A stretch of DNA of 64,000 nucleotides from the NCBI RefSeq assembly GCF_900108295.1, contig NZ_FNWK01000004.1, positions 124,001 to 188,000 on the forward strand, in the 5' to 3' direction. A program made the position numbers and the translations under genes. How positions within the stretch are numbered: position 1 is the stretch's first letter; every line of letters starts with the position of its first letter. This document shows positions 57,601 to 64,000 of this stretch, piece by piece. The DNA comes from Sphingopyxis sp. YR583 (GTDB lineage Bacteria; Pseudomonadota; Alphaproteobacteria; Sphingomonadales; Sphingomonadaceae). The notes under the pieces are model-generated. The model worked only from the letters and a program-made list of their open reading frames with translations, was not told where the DNA came from and searched no databases.

Positions 57601-58881
57601 CTAAGCGGTGGGCTTGAGCTTCGTAATGCCGCCCATATATGGCAGCAGCACCGCCGGAACGGTGACGCTCCCGTCCGCCTGCTGATAATTTTCGAGGATG
57701 GCGACGAGCGTCCGGCCTACGGCAAGCCCCGATCCGTTCAGCGTATGGACGAACTCGTTGCTCTTGCTGCCTTCGCGGCGGAAGCGCGCGTTCATGCGCC
57801 GCGCCTGAAAATCGCCGCAGGTCGAACAGCTCGAAATCTCGCGATAGGCGTTCTGGCCGGGCAGCCAGACTTCGAGGTCATAGGTCTTGCGCGCCGAAAA
57901 GCCCATGTCGCCGCTGCACAGCAGCATCTTGCGATAGGGCAGTTCGAGCGCCTCGAGGATCGCCTCGGCGGCGCGTGTCTTGCGTTCCAGTTCGGCGCTC
58001 GAGTCCTCGGGCCGGACGATCGAGACGAGTTCGACCTTCCAGAACTGGTGCTGGCGGATGTAGCCGCGCGTGTCGCGCCCCGCCGAACCGGCTTCGGAGC
58101 GGAAGCAGGGGGTGAGGGCGGTCATGCGGATCGGCAGGTCGGACTCGGGCAGGATTTCCTCGCGCACCGCGTTGGTCAGGCTCATTTCAGACGTCGAGAT
58201 CAGCCAGCGGCCGTCTGTGGTCTGGAACAGGTCTTCGCGAAACTTGGGAAGCTGCGTCGTGCCATAGGCGGCCTCGTCGCGGACCATCAGCGGCGTTGCG
58301 CATTCGGTATAGCCCGCGTCGATCGTCTGGCGGTCGATCATGAACTGGCCGATCGCGCGTTCGAGCCGCGCCATCTGGCCTTTCAGGAACGCGAAGCGCG
58401 CGCCCGACATCTTTGCCGCCGTCTCGAAATCGAGGCCAAGCGCGGGGGCGAAATCGGCGTGTTCCTGCGGCGCGAAGTCGAAGCTGCGCGGCGTGCCCCA
58501 GCGCGAAATCTCGACATTGCCTTCCTCGTCTTCGCCCTCGGGGACGTCATCGAGCGGGATGTTCGGGATCGCCGCAAGAATGTCCTGCAACGCGGCGAGT
58601 CGTTCGCGCTCGGCGTTTTCCTTGGCGGGAAGCGCGGTCTTGAGGTCGGCGACCTCGGCTTTCAGCGCCTCGGCCTTGTCCTTGTCGCCCTGCGCCATTG
58701 CCTGACCGATCAGCTTCGATGCCTCGTTCCGGCGCGCCAGCGAGCCCTGGATCTCGGTCTGCAGCGCGCGCAGCGAGGCATCGGCCGCCACGATCTGGGC
58801 GGACAGGGGTTCGAGGCCGCGGCGCGCGAGGCCGGCATCGAATGCTTCGGGATTTTCCCGGATCAGGCGGATATCGTGCAT
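57601..58881 (-). CDS. serS: Seryl-tRNA synthetase
   Basis: 426 residues from the ATG at 58881 (frame open to 58917). [22 protein letters not shown], then the coiled-coil tRNA-binding arm (60-110), and the class II core with [23 protein letters not shown] quoted here in part as [11 protein letters not shown], motif 3 NGSGLAVGR near the end. Leads a leftward series into surE, nlpD-like and the K+ channel. Confidence 0.97.
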   Translation of the reverse strand: MHDIRLIRENPEAFDAGLARRGLEPLSAQIVAADASLRALQTEIQGSLARRNEASKLIGQAMAQGDKDKAEALKAEVADLKTALPAKENAERERLAALQDILAAIPNIPLDDVPEGEDEEGNVEISRWGTPRSFDFAPQEHADFAPALGLDFETAAKMSGARFAFLKGQMARLERAIGQFMIDRQTIDAGYTECATPLMVRDEAAYGTTQLPKFREDLFQTTDGRWLISTSEMSLTNAVREEILPESDLPIRMTALTPCFRSEAGSAGRDTRGYIRQHQFWKVELVSIVRPEDSSAELERKTRAAEAILEALELPYRKMLLCSGDMGFSARKTYDLEVWLPGQNAYREISSCSTCGDFQARRMNARFRREGSKSNEFVHTLNGSGLAVGRTLVAILENYQQADGSVTVPAVLLPYMGGITKLKPTA

Positions 58882-58924
58882 GCGCCGCGCTATGGCGTTG
58901 CCGCCCGCGCGGCGCAAGCCCGTC

Positions 58925-59389
58925 TTACCGCTCCAGCAAGCCCGCGAGCTGGCCGATCGCGGTGCCCCAACCCTCCTGAAAGCCCATCTCGTCGTGCTTG
59001 GCGCTGTCCTCGGGCGTCTTGTGCAGGACGCGCGCCGAATAAAGGGTGCCGCCCTCCTGCGCCTCGAAGGTCAGGATCGCGGTGATCGCAAGCCAGGGCT
59101 CGACGGGTTGCCAGCCTTCGGTAAGGACGGTCGTGAAGACGAGGCGCTCGTTCGGGATCGCTTCGAGGAAACAGCCATCGACATGCGGCTGGAAATCGGC
59201 GGCGCCGGCTTCGCGCATCCGCGTGACGAACCCGCCGCCGGGGCGCAGGTCGAGCTTGTCGACCAGGCATTCGATCGGCGCCGGGATCCACCATTTCGCG
59301 AGATTCTCCGGCACGCTCCACGCGTTCCACACCGCCGACGGCGGCGCGGCGATCAGGCGGGAGATGGTGAGGGTCGTGTCTTCTGTCAT
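58925..59389 (-). CDS. SRPBCC/AHSA1-family protein
   Basis: 154 residues. [20 protein letters not shown] then LAKWWIPAP and the C-terminal [15 protein letters not shown] are characteristic of Aha1/SRPBCC ligand-binding domains. Start overlaps the ArsR regulator stop by 4 bases (ATGA). ArsR-SRPBCC gene pairs are widespread; the SRPBCC part probably binds or modifies a hydrophobic ligand. Role unknown. Confidence 0.92.
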   Translation of the reverse strand: MTEDTTLTISRLIAAPPSAVWNAWSVPENLAKWWIPAPIECLVDKLDLRPGGGFVTRMREAGAADFQPHVDGCFLEAIPNERLVFTTVLTEGWQPVEPWLAITAILTFEAQEGGTLYSARVLHKTPEDSAKHDEMGFQEGWGTAIGQLAGLLER

Positions 59390-59742
59390 GGTTTTTGCTC
59401 CGAAGGGATTTGCGATTCGACGAAGTCGGCGAGGCGGTCGGTGCGGCCCTGCCAGATGGCGCGCTGCTGCGAGAGCCAGTTTTCGGCCGTCGCGAGCCGT
59501 TCTGCGTCGATGCGGCAGGTGCGGACGCGCCCTTGTTTTTCGGTGTGGATCAGCCCCGATGCTTCCAGCACCGACAGATGCTTCATAAAGGCGGGCAGGC
59601 CCATTTCGAACGGTTCGGACAAATGCTTTACCGGCGCCGCCCCTTTGAGCAGGCGGCTGACCACCGCGCGGCGCGTGGGGTCGGCGAGCGCGTGGAAAAG
59701 CGAATCAAGCGGGGCTAATTGGTTCACCATATAGGAAACCAT
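59386..59742 (-). CDS. ArsR/SmtB-family transcriptional regulator
   Basis: 118 residues. Winged helix with LFHALADPTRRAVVSRLLKG and LSEPFEMGLPAFMKHLSVLE as the recognition helix, then the wing GLIHTEKQGRVRTCRIDA. No metal-binding ELCVCDL motif, so it belongs to the non-metal group paired with SRPBCC proteins. An alternative start is the ATG four codons in. An inverted repeat 7 bases upstream is a likely operator. Confidence 0.9.
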   Translation of the reverse strand: MVSYMVNQLAPLDSLFHALADPTRRAVVSRLLKGAAPVKHLSEPFEMGLPAFMKHLSVLEASGLIHTEKQGRVRTCRIDAERLATAENWLSQQRAIWQGRTDRLADFVESQIPSEQKP

Positions 59743-59748
59743 ATTGAT

Positions 59749-59768
59749 AGTTTGCCAATCGGTAAACT
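59749..59768. promoter_or_regulatory. Inverted repeat upstream of the ArsR gene
   Basis: AGTTTGCC-AATC-GGTAAACT, 7 of 8 positions symmetric, 7 bases before the ArsR start in an AT-rich leader. Typical placement of an ArsR autorepressor site. Confidence 0.6.
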
Positions 59769-59783
59769 GATTCTTGCCGCGCA

Positions 59784-59817
59784 GAAAAAAGGGCCACTCC
59801 CGACGGGAGCGGCCCTT
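59784..59817 (-). terminator. Terminator after the serine-rich protein gene
   Basis: On the minus strand AAGGGCC-G-CTCCC pairs with GGGAG-T-GGCCCTT around GTC, then TTTTCTG. It closes the PEP-CTERM-like gene and separates it from the ArsR gene. Confidence 0.92.
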
Positions 59818-59860
59818 AGTTCGGTGGTCGGGTTAGCCCCCCAGACCGCCAGTGGATTTC

Positions 59861-61021
59861 TTAAGCCGCGTTGGCGTCGTCGCTGTTGCGGTTCGCCGCG
59901 CGGCGCCGCGCGACAAGCGCAGCGGCTGCAGCGCCGAACAATAGCATCATCGGCGGTGCCGGAACAGGGGTCGGATCGCCCGACGACCCGCCACGGCTGC
60001 TGCTGCCGCCCGAGCTCGACGACGAGGAACTGCTGCTCGACGAAGAGGAGGATGACGACGAGCTGCTGCTGCTGGTCGAGCCGAAGCTGCTGCTGCCACC
60101 GGTCGCGCCCGACGAGGTCGCGCCGCTCGACGTGCTGCTGCTCGACGAAGAGGATGACGAAGAACTGGAAGACGAGCTGCCGCCCTTGGACGAACTGCCC
60201 CAACCCGAGCTGCCCTTCGAGGAGCTGCCCCAGCCCGAGCTGCCATGACCGTGCGAGCTGCCGCCCTTCGACGAACCGCCCGACGAGGACGAGCTCGACG
60301 AGGAGGAGGAAGAGGACGACGAGGAACTCGACGACGAGCTGCTGCTCGACGACGACGTGCTGACGTTACCCGACGATGTCGAAACATTGCCCGACGAGGT
60401 GCTGACGTTGCCCGAAGATGTCGAGACGCTGCCGGTCGAGGTGCTGACGCTTCCGGTCGAGGTCGAGACGGCGCCGGTCGAGGTCGACACACCGCCGGTC
60501 GACGTCGAGACGCTGCCGGTCGAGGTCGAAACGCCCGACGAGGTGCTGGACGAGGTCGACACGCCGCCGGTCGTCGTCGAGGTGACGACGATGCTGCCGC
60601 TGCTTCCGCCGCCGCTGCTGCCACCGAAGAAGCCGCCAAAGAAGCCGCCACCGAAACCGCCGCCAAAGCCGCCGCCGATGACCGTCACGCCGCTGCCGCT
60701 GCTGCCGCCGCCTTCGAAGCCGCCGCGCGGGAAGGGGGCATAGGGGATCGGGGGCAGCGGGATCGTCTGCGTCACAACCTGCGTCTGCGGGGTCGCGGTA
60801 CGGATGATGCGCTTCGTCGTGACGACGCGGCGTACCCGCTTGACCGGCTTGCGCGCGGCATGGCGCTTGCGGACGACCTTCTTGCCGGCGCAAGGCGAGC
60901 AGGACTGGACCGTCTGGGCGCGTGCCTTCGGAACGTCGGCGATCTGCATCGCGCCGCTACCGATGATTGCCCCGCCGCAGGTGCAGGCGCAAAGCTTGGC
61001 AAGGGCCATTCGGACAGACAT
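59861..61021 (-). CDS. Serine-rich low-complexity protein with PEP-CTERM-like sorting tail
   Basis: 386 residues from the ATG at 61021 (AAGAGAAG-type site ahead); the open frame continues to 61222. A signal-peptide-like N terminus and a Cys pair region (SCSPCAGKK) are followed by a basic stretch (48-75), a Gly-Phe stretch (117-134), eight tandem VSTS[TS]Gx heptapeptides (164-219) and about 130 residues of mostly Ser and Gly. The tail PTPVPAPPMMLLFG (351-364), a hydrophobic run and ARRRA looks like a variant PEP-CTERM exosortase signal, with VPAP instead of VPEP and 13 residues beyond RRR. Probably an exported, glycosylated surface protein. Confidence 0.85.
   Translation of the reverse strand: MSVRMALAKLCACTCGGAIIGSGAMQIADVPKARAQTVQSCSPCAGKKVVRKRHAARKPVKRVRRVVTTKRIIRTATPQTQVVTQTIPLPPIPYAPFPRGGFEGGGSSGSGVTVIGGGFGGGFGGGFFGGFFGGSSGGGSSGSIVVTSTTTGGVSTSSSTSSGVSTSTGSVSTSTGGVSTSTGAVSTSTGSVSTSTGSVSTSSGNVSTSSGNVSTSSGNVSTSSSSSSSSSSSSSSSSSSSSSSSSSGGSSKGGSSHGHGSSGWGSSSKGSSGWGSSSKGGSSSSSSSSSSSSSSSTSSGATSSGATGGSSSFGSTSSSSSSSSSSSSSSSSSSSSSGGSSSRGGSSGDPTPVPAPPMMLLFGAAAAALVARRRAANRNSDDANAA
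60365..60532. repeat. Tandem repeat, eight 21-bp units in the serine-rich gene
   Basis: Each 21-bp unit encodes one heptapeptide VSTS[TS]G[SGAN]. Eight units run without interruption; the last three share VSTSSGN and the first five VSTSTG, showing stepwise amplification. Such repeats can change in number between strains. Confidence 0.85.
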
Positions 61022-61462
61022 AAGCTTCTCTTTCTTTCCCGTTGCAGGTGCAAAGCGCCGTCGCCCGGCACCCCCCCGTACACTTCCGCTATACCCCAAA
61101 AGGACAAAGCTTTGTGAACGCGGCAATTGTGTTAACCGCGTTTGCCTGTCCGAGAGCGGGAATTGCAGCGCGGAATCAATCAAAATCCCGCTATCTGTCC
61201 CAAAACAGTACGTAATATGCAATAAATCTATGCGATTGGTTAACCTTCGGACCTAAATCGCCGCCGATCGCGCCCGTTGCGTTGGCGTCGATCGCGGCCG
61301 GAGAATCGGCGGCGCCACCTCGCCGGTTCATCGCCGCGTCATCGCTCGTCGCTATCCGCAGCTTAGGCGCTTGTATCGTTGCCAGCGGCTGGTTATAGGC
61401 GCGCCACTCCCTGCACCGCTCGGCGGCCCGCGGGGTGACAGGAAAGGACGCGAGAGCCCCTC
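61022..61462. other. 441-base divergent intergenic region before dksA
   Basis: Contains the leader of the serine-rich gene and of dksA. Part of it (about 61165-61255) is AT-rich and is the likely promoter zone. I looked for a sigma-54 -24/-12 pair, expected for many PEP-CTERM genes, and found no convincing one. No gene is supported here. Confidence 0.6.
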
Positions 61463-61924
61463 ATGCCGACCAAGATTGCCGACGTTGGCGCTGACGCGCT
61501 TCGCGAAGCCAAATCCAATCTCGATTCGGACTATGTCCCCAGCGACGACGAAGAGTTTATGAACGAGCGGCAGCAGGATTATTTCCGCGGCCTGCTTCTC
61601 GCCTGGAAGAAGTCGATCCTGTCCGAATCCGAATCGACGCTTGCGCATCTGCAGGATGGCCCGCTGCGCGAACCCGACCTGGCCGACCGCGCTTCGAGCG
61701 AGACCGACTGGGCGATCGAGCTTCGCACCCGCGACCGCCAGCGCAAGCTGATCGCGAAGATCGATTCGGCGATCCGCCGTATCGACGAAGGTGAATATGG
61801 CTATTGCGCGGTCACCGGCGAGCCGATCTCGCTTGCCCGTTTGCAGGCGCGCCCGATCGCGACGATGACGCTGGAGGCGCAGGAGCGTCACGAGCGCAAC
61901 GAACGGATTTCACGCGAAGATTAG
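61463..61924 (+). CDS. dksA: RNA polymerase-binding transcription factor DksA
   Basis: 153 residues. Works with ppGpp in the stringent response by entering the polymerase secondary channel. Coiled coil from about 33 to 108, with acidic tip DLADRASSE. In the zinc-finger region only C115 is kept (YGYCAVTG); the other three ligand positions are T118, T136 and A139. This Cys-poor form is usual in alphaproteobacteria and resembles zinc-independent DksA2. A poorly spaced AGGAAAGGA lies ahead. Confidence 0.95.
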   Translation: MPTKIADVGADALREAKSNLDSDYVPSDDEEFMNERQQDYFRGLLLAWKKSILSESESTLAHLQDGPLREPDLADRASSETDWAIELRTRDRQRKLIAKIDSAIRRIDEGEYGYCAVTGEPISLARLQARPIATMTLEAQERHERNERISRED

Positions 61925-62011
61925 TCGTAGAGGGCACCGGCCCCATTTACGATTCCGCAATGGCTAAGGTCTAGATTCCGCGTCTCGACATTCGAGATAT
62001 GGGGCGCAAAA

Positions 62012-62401
62012 ATGGATTCACAACGACCGTCATCGGTGGACGAGGAGGTCGCCGCGCTGTCGCGCAGCGCCGATCGCGACAGCCTGTTCATGCAAGCCGC
62101 CCTGATTCTCCCCGGCAGTGCCGACCCCGTGACCGTGCGCGTGCGCAACCTGTCACCGGGCGGGATGCTGGCGGAGGCCAAGGTCAAGGTCGCACAGGGC
62201 GCGGCGATCGAGGTCGACCTGCGCAATGTCGGACCGGTCGCGGGCCGGGTGATCTGGGTGGGCGAGGGCAAGTTCGGCATCGCGTTCGACCGTCCGGTCG
62301 ACCCGCAGGCGGTGCGTCGTCAGGTGGTTTCTCAGTCCGATCTGCCGCCGCATCTTCGGCGCACGGGGCTCGAACCGGGGCCCTTCTATCGCCGACGCTG
62401 A
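62012..62401 (+). CDS. PilZ-domain protein
   Basis: 129 residues. The PilZ NxSxxG motif is present as VRNLSPGGMLAE. A possible RxxxR is RSADR just before the barrel, but its spacing is not ideal, so c-di-GMP binding is uncertain. WVGEGKFGIAFDRPVDP is the end of the barrel. Such proteins link c-di-GMP to motility or envelope functions. Confidence 0.87.
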   Translation: MDSQRPSSVDEEVAALSRSADRDSLFMQAALILPGSADPVTVRVRNLSPGGMLAEAKVKVAQGAAIEVDLRNVGPVAGRVIWVGEGKFGIAFDRPVDPQAVRRQVVSQSDLPPHLRRTGLEPGPFYRRR

Positions 62402-62447
62402 TGCGTCCTTGAACAGGGTGGCATCAGCGGGGCGATAGGGCTGGCGA

Positions 62448-62606
62448 TCAGGCGATCGCGAGCATCTCTTCCTTGAGTTTCAGTTTTTGCTTCTTGAGCT
62501 GCGCAAGCACACCGGTATCGGGGGCGGGGCGGCGCTCTTCATTCGCAATTTTCACATCGAGGTCCGCGTGGCGGGACTTCAGGGTGGAAAGGTGCGACGT
62601 GCTCAT
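62448..62606 (-). CDS. YdcH/DUF465-family small protein 1
   Basis: 52 residues from the ATG with AAAAGGAG 8 bases ahead; the longer frame to 62651 is not supported. SHLSTLKSRHADLDVKIANE and LKKQKLKLKEEMLAIA form the two-helix coiled coil of DUF465. Related by sequence to the divergent neighbour at 62730. Function unknown; these are short helical hairpins. Confidence 0.9.
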   Translation of the reverse strand: MSTSHLSTLKSRHADLDVKIANEERRPAPDTGVLAQLKKQKLKLKEEMLAIA

Positions 62607-62729
62607 TGGCATTCTCCTTTTCGACTCGATGGGCAGGACGGAGTAAAACATGAAACCGCCGCGATGTCGTGACGATTCGGCCAGCCGGTCCCCGTTGCGG
62701 ACCAGTGGTGAACGTGGCAGGGAGTCCCC

Positions 62730-62927
62730 GTGAACCCCGAAGAAATTACCCAGCGACTGGAACTGCTACGCATCGAGCATCGTGACCTCGATGCGGCGAT
62801 CATTGCGCTTGGCGAAGGCGCGACGCCCGACCAGTTGCAGATCGCGCGGCTGAAAAAGCGCAAGCTCAAGCTGCGCGACGAAATCGCCTGGTGCGAGGAT
62901 CAACTGCTCCCCGACATCATCGCCTAA
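62730..62927 (+). CDS. YdcH/DUF465-family small protein 2
   Basis: 65 residues from a GTG with GGCAGGGAG ahead. ITQRLELLRIEHRDLDAAI and IARLKKRKLKLRDEIAW mirror the first DUF465 protein, with the family LKKxKLxLKDE signature. Divergent from its paralogue by about 120 bases. Likely a coiled-coil helper; no role established. Confidence 0.9.
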   Translation: MNPEEITQRLELLRIEHRDLDAAIIALGEGATPDQLQIARLKKRKLKLRDEIAWCEDQLLPDIIA

Positions 62928-63036
62928 CGGCTTGAATCAAAACGGGACGATCCGCCCGAATATTCATGGTTACCGTCATTGCCGAAGGGGCGGGGGACGT
63001 GGCATCTCCGTTTCGATGGGCGGTGGGCGAACGAAC

Positions 63037-63483
63037 ATGATGGCAATCGATGTGCCGGTGCAGCGCGCACAGGTCGAAAATCTCTATGTCGAGGCAATGC
63101 TGCTCGCCGACGAGGCGCATACCGCCTTTGCCGCGCAGCGCGACCTCGGTGCGGCGCGGGGCAATGCGGCGGTACAGATCGGCCTCGCGTGCGAATCGCT
63201 GAAGACGACGACGCGGCTGATGCACATCATCGCCTGGCTGCTCCATCGCCGCGCAATGTTCGCGGGCGACCCGGGGGCGGGACCGCACGACAGCGCCGCG
63301 CGGATCGGCGATCCGGTTGCCGCCGACTGGAGCATCTGCGCGGGCTTCGAAGCATCGACCGGCCGGATCATCGCAGCGAGCGAACGGTTGTTCGAGCGCG
63401 TCGCGATGCTGGAGGCCGGGTGGGATGCGCCCGCCGTGACGCCGGTGCAGCAACTTCTCGCACGGCTTGAAGCGCGGCTTTAG
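63037..63483 (+). CDS. rcdA: RcdA-like regulator of CtrA degradation (DUF1465)
   Basis: 148 residues; the frame opens at 62932 but MMAIDVPVQRAQVENLYVEA is the family start. A three-helix bundle with LLADEAHTAFAAQ, CESLKTTTRLMHIIAWLLHR and ASERLFERVAMLEAGW. In Caulobacter RcdA delivers CtrA to ClpXP for cell-cycle degradation; sphingomonads have CtrA, so the role is plausible here. The stop overlaps the facing DUF2332 gene by 4 bases (TTAG). Confidence 0.88.
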   Translation: MMAIDVPVQRAQVENLYVEAMLLADEAHTAFAAQRDLGAARGNAAVQIGLACESLKTTTRLMHIIAWLLHRRAMFAGDPGAGPHDSAARIGDPVAADWSICAGFEASTGRIIAASERLFERVAMLEAGWDAPAVTPVQQLLARLEARL

Positions 63484-64000
63484 CGCCCCAGCCACTCGAC
63501 CCAGGCGCCATGGGCATGGGCATGCGCCAGCTTTTGCGGTTCGCCGCCGCCGGGCCAGTGGCGCACGACCAGCTCATGATGATGCACCGTGCGATTGGCC
63601 TCGAGCGCGATCCACGCGAGCGGGCGTTCGCCCGTCGCGCGGGCGCCGGCCGCCTCCATCGCCGCAGTGATCCGCGCCTGCTGGTCGGCGGGTACATATT
63701 GCCAGACGATCGAATGCATCAGCACGCGCGTCGTGCCCGCGGCCTGCGGGCGTGCGAGTTCGGCTTCCACGAAATCGGCGGCATTGGCGTGAACAAGCTG
63801 CGGCGGTTCTTCGGTCGCCGCGGCAATCGCGGCCTCGATGCGTGCGAAGCGGACATGGTGCTCGGGCCAGATATAGGCCTTGAGCCGCAGCGCCTGCGCG
63901 GGGTCGGTCAGGTCGACCGGTGCGACGTCGCAGCCTTTGAGTCCGGCGAATTCGATCGCATGCTGCGGCGGATGGTTGCCGCGCCAGTCGGGCGTGAAGG
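63480..64000 (-). CDS. DUF2332-family protein (partial, start beyond window)
   Basis: The reading frame is open to the window end, giving about 173 C-terminal residues; the internal ATG at 63770 is not the start. It reads FTPDWRGNHPPQHAIEFAG, LRLKAYIWPEHHVRFARIEA, LVHANAADFVEAEL and VLMHSIVWQYVPADQQARI, all features of DUF2332. The function of this family is unknown. Confidence 0.9.
   Translation of the reverse strand, partial: FTPDWRGNHPPQHAIEFAGLKGCDVAPVDLTDPAQALRLKAYIWPEHHVRFARIEAAIAAATEEPPQLVHANAADFVEAELARPQAAGTTRVLMHSIVWQYVPADQQARITAAMEAAGARATGERPLAWIALEANRTVHHHELVVRHWPGGGEPQKLAHAHAHGAWVEWLGR

Noticed and set aside
60365..60532. A possible CRISPR-like array
   Set aside because: The 21-bp repeats are contiguous without spacers and translate into in-frame heptapeptides, so they are coding tandem repeats.
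60245..61117. A 290-residue plus-strand frame and other Arg/Thr/Cys-rich frames opposite the serine-rich gene
   Set aside because: These are mirror readings of repetitive GGC/TCG codons. The minus-strand protein has signal-like N terminus, sorting tail and terminator.
61022..61260. A sigma-54 promoter for the serine-rich gene
   Set aside because: No TGGCAC-N5-TTGC-like pair with correct spacing was found on the minus strand.

Overview
The window is GC-rich bacterial chromosome from an alphaproteobacterium, almost certainly a member of the Sphingomonadaceae; a Sphingopyxis-like organism fits best, but that is inference from gene content. Pointers are an Rrf2-controlled SUF operon without ISC genes, an alphaproteobacterial DksA that lacks the zinc cysteines, an RcdA/DUF1465 homologue, a UrcA-family protein, a PEP-CTERM-like surface protein, and many dense, overlapping genes. 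I see no phage, insertion sequence, CRISPR array, rRNA or tRNA gene. Most of the window is core chromosome.

Layout. 0.2-3.9 kb: katG, then the ribosomal pair rplK-rplA, each closed by a strong terminator. 4.0-10.7 kb: an extensin-like gene facing the SUF operon, which reads right to left as rrf2-sufB-(small secreted protein)-sufC-sufD-sufS-sufT-sufA, with a REP-like double hairpin between sufC and sufD. 10.9-18.5 kb: AraC regulator, DUF885 lipoprotein, pyrD, gamma-glutamyltransferase and a long-chain acyl-CoA synthetase. 18.5-23.1 kb: a leftward run of nine small genes (lipoprotein, gloB, three VOC proteins, thioesterase, alpha/beta hydrolase, DUF6356, MerC) with a Fur-box-like palindrome at its head. 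23.2-31.7 kb: thrS, a phosphoesterase, a TauE-type permease, the ybbP-ybbA/tesA block, a YnfA-type protein and a small outer-membrane protein. 31.9-37.8 kb: rlmN, SDR/HxlR pair, UrcA/LysR pair, racemase, and a repeat-filled gap. 38-45 kb: dnaN, sorbosone-dehydrogenase-like protein, argC-NlpC-aminopeptidase operon and a DUF3298-type lipoprotein. 45-49 kb: Baeyer-Villiger-type monooxygenase diverging from a NUDIX-DUF47 fusion gene and a Pit phosphate transporter. 49-59.7 kb: SecD-head-like protein, DUF4403 lipoprotein, TPR-like protein, rimO, DUF423, and a leftward serS-surE-nlpD-like-potassium channel series, then an ArsR-SRPBCC pair. 59.8-64 kb: a serine-rich PEP-CTERM-like protein, dksA, a PilZ protein, two YdcH/DUF465 proteins, rcdA-like and a DUF2332 gene cut by the window edge.

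The strongest leads are: (1) an in-frame fusion of a divergent NUDIX domain to a DUF47/PhoU-like domain, placed directly before a Pit transporter and behind a well-formed Pho box, suggesting a phosphate-responsive transport unit with a built-in nucleotide or (poly)phosphate hydrolase; (2) a Ser/Thr low-complexity protein with eight tandem heptapeptides and a variant exosortase sorting tail; (3) a small exported two-cysteine protein translationally coupled inside the SUF operon; (4) six convergent gene pairs that overlap by exactly four bases at their stop codons. Start sites were chosen from ribosome-binding sites and family lengths; where a start moved from the longest reading frame this is stated.
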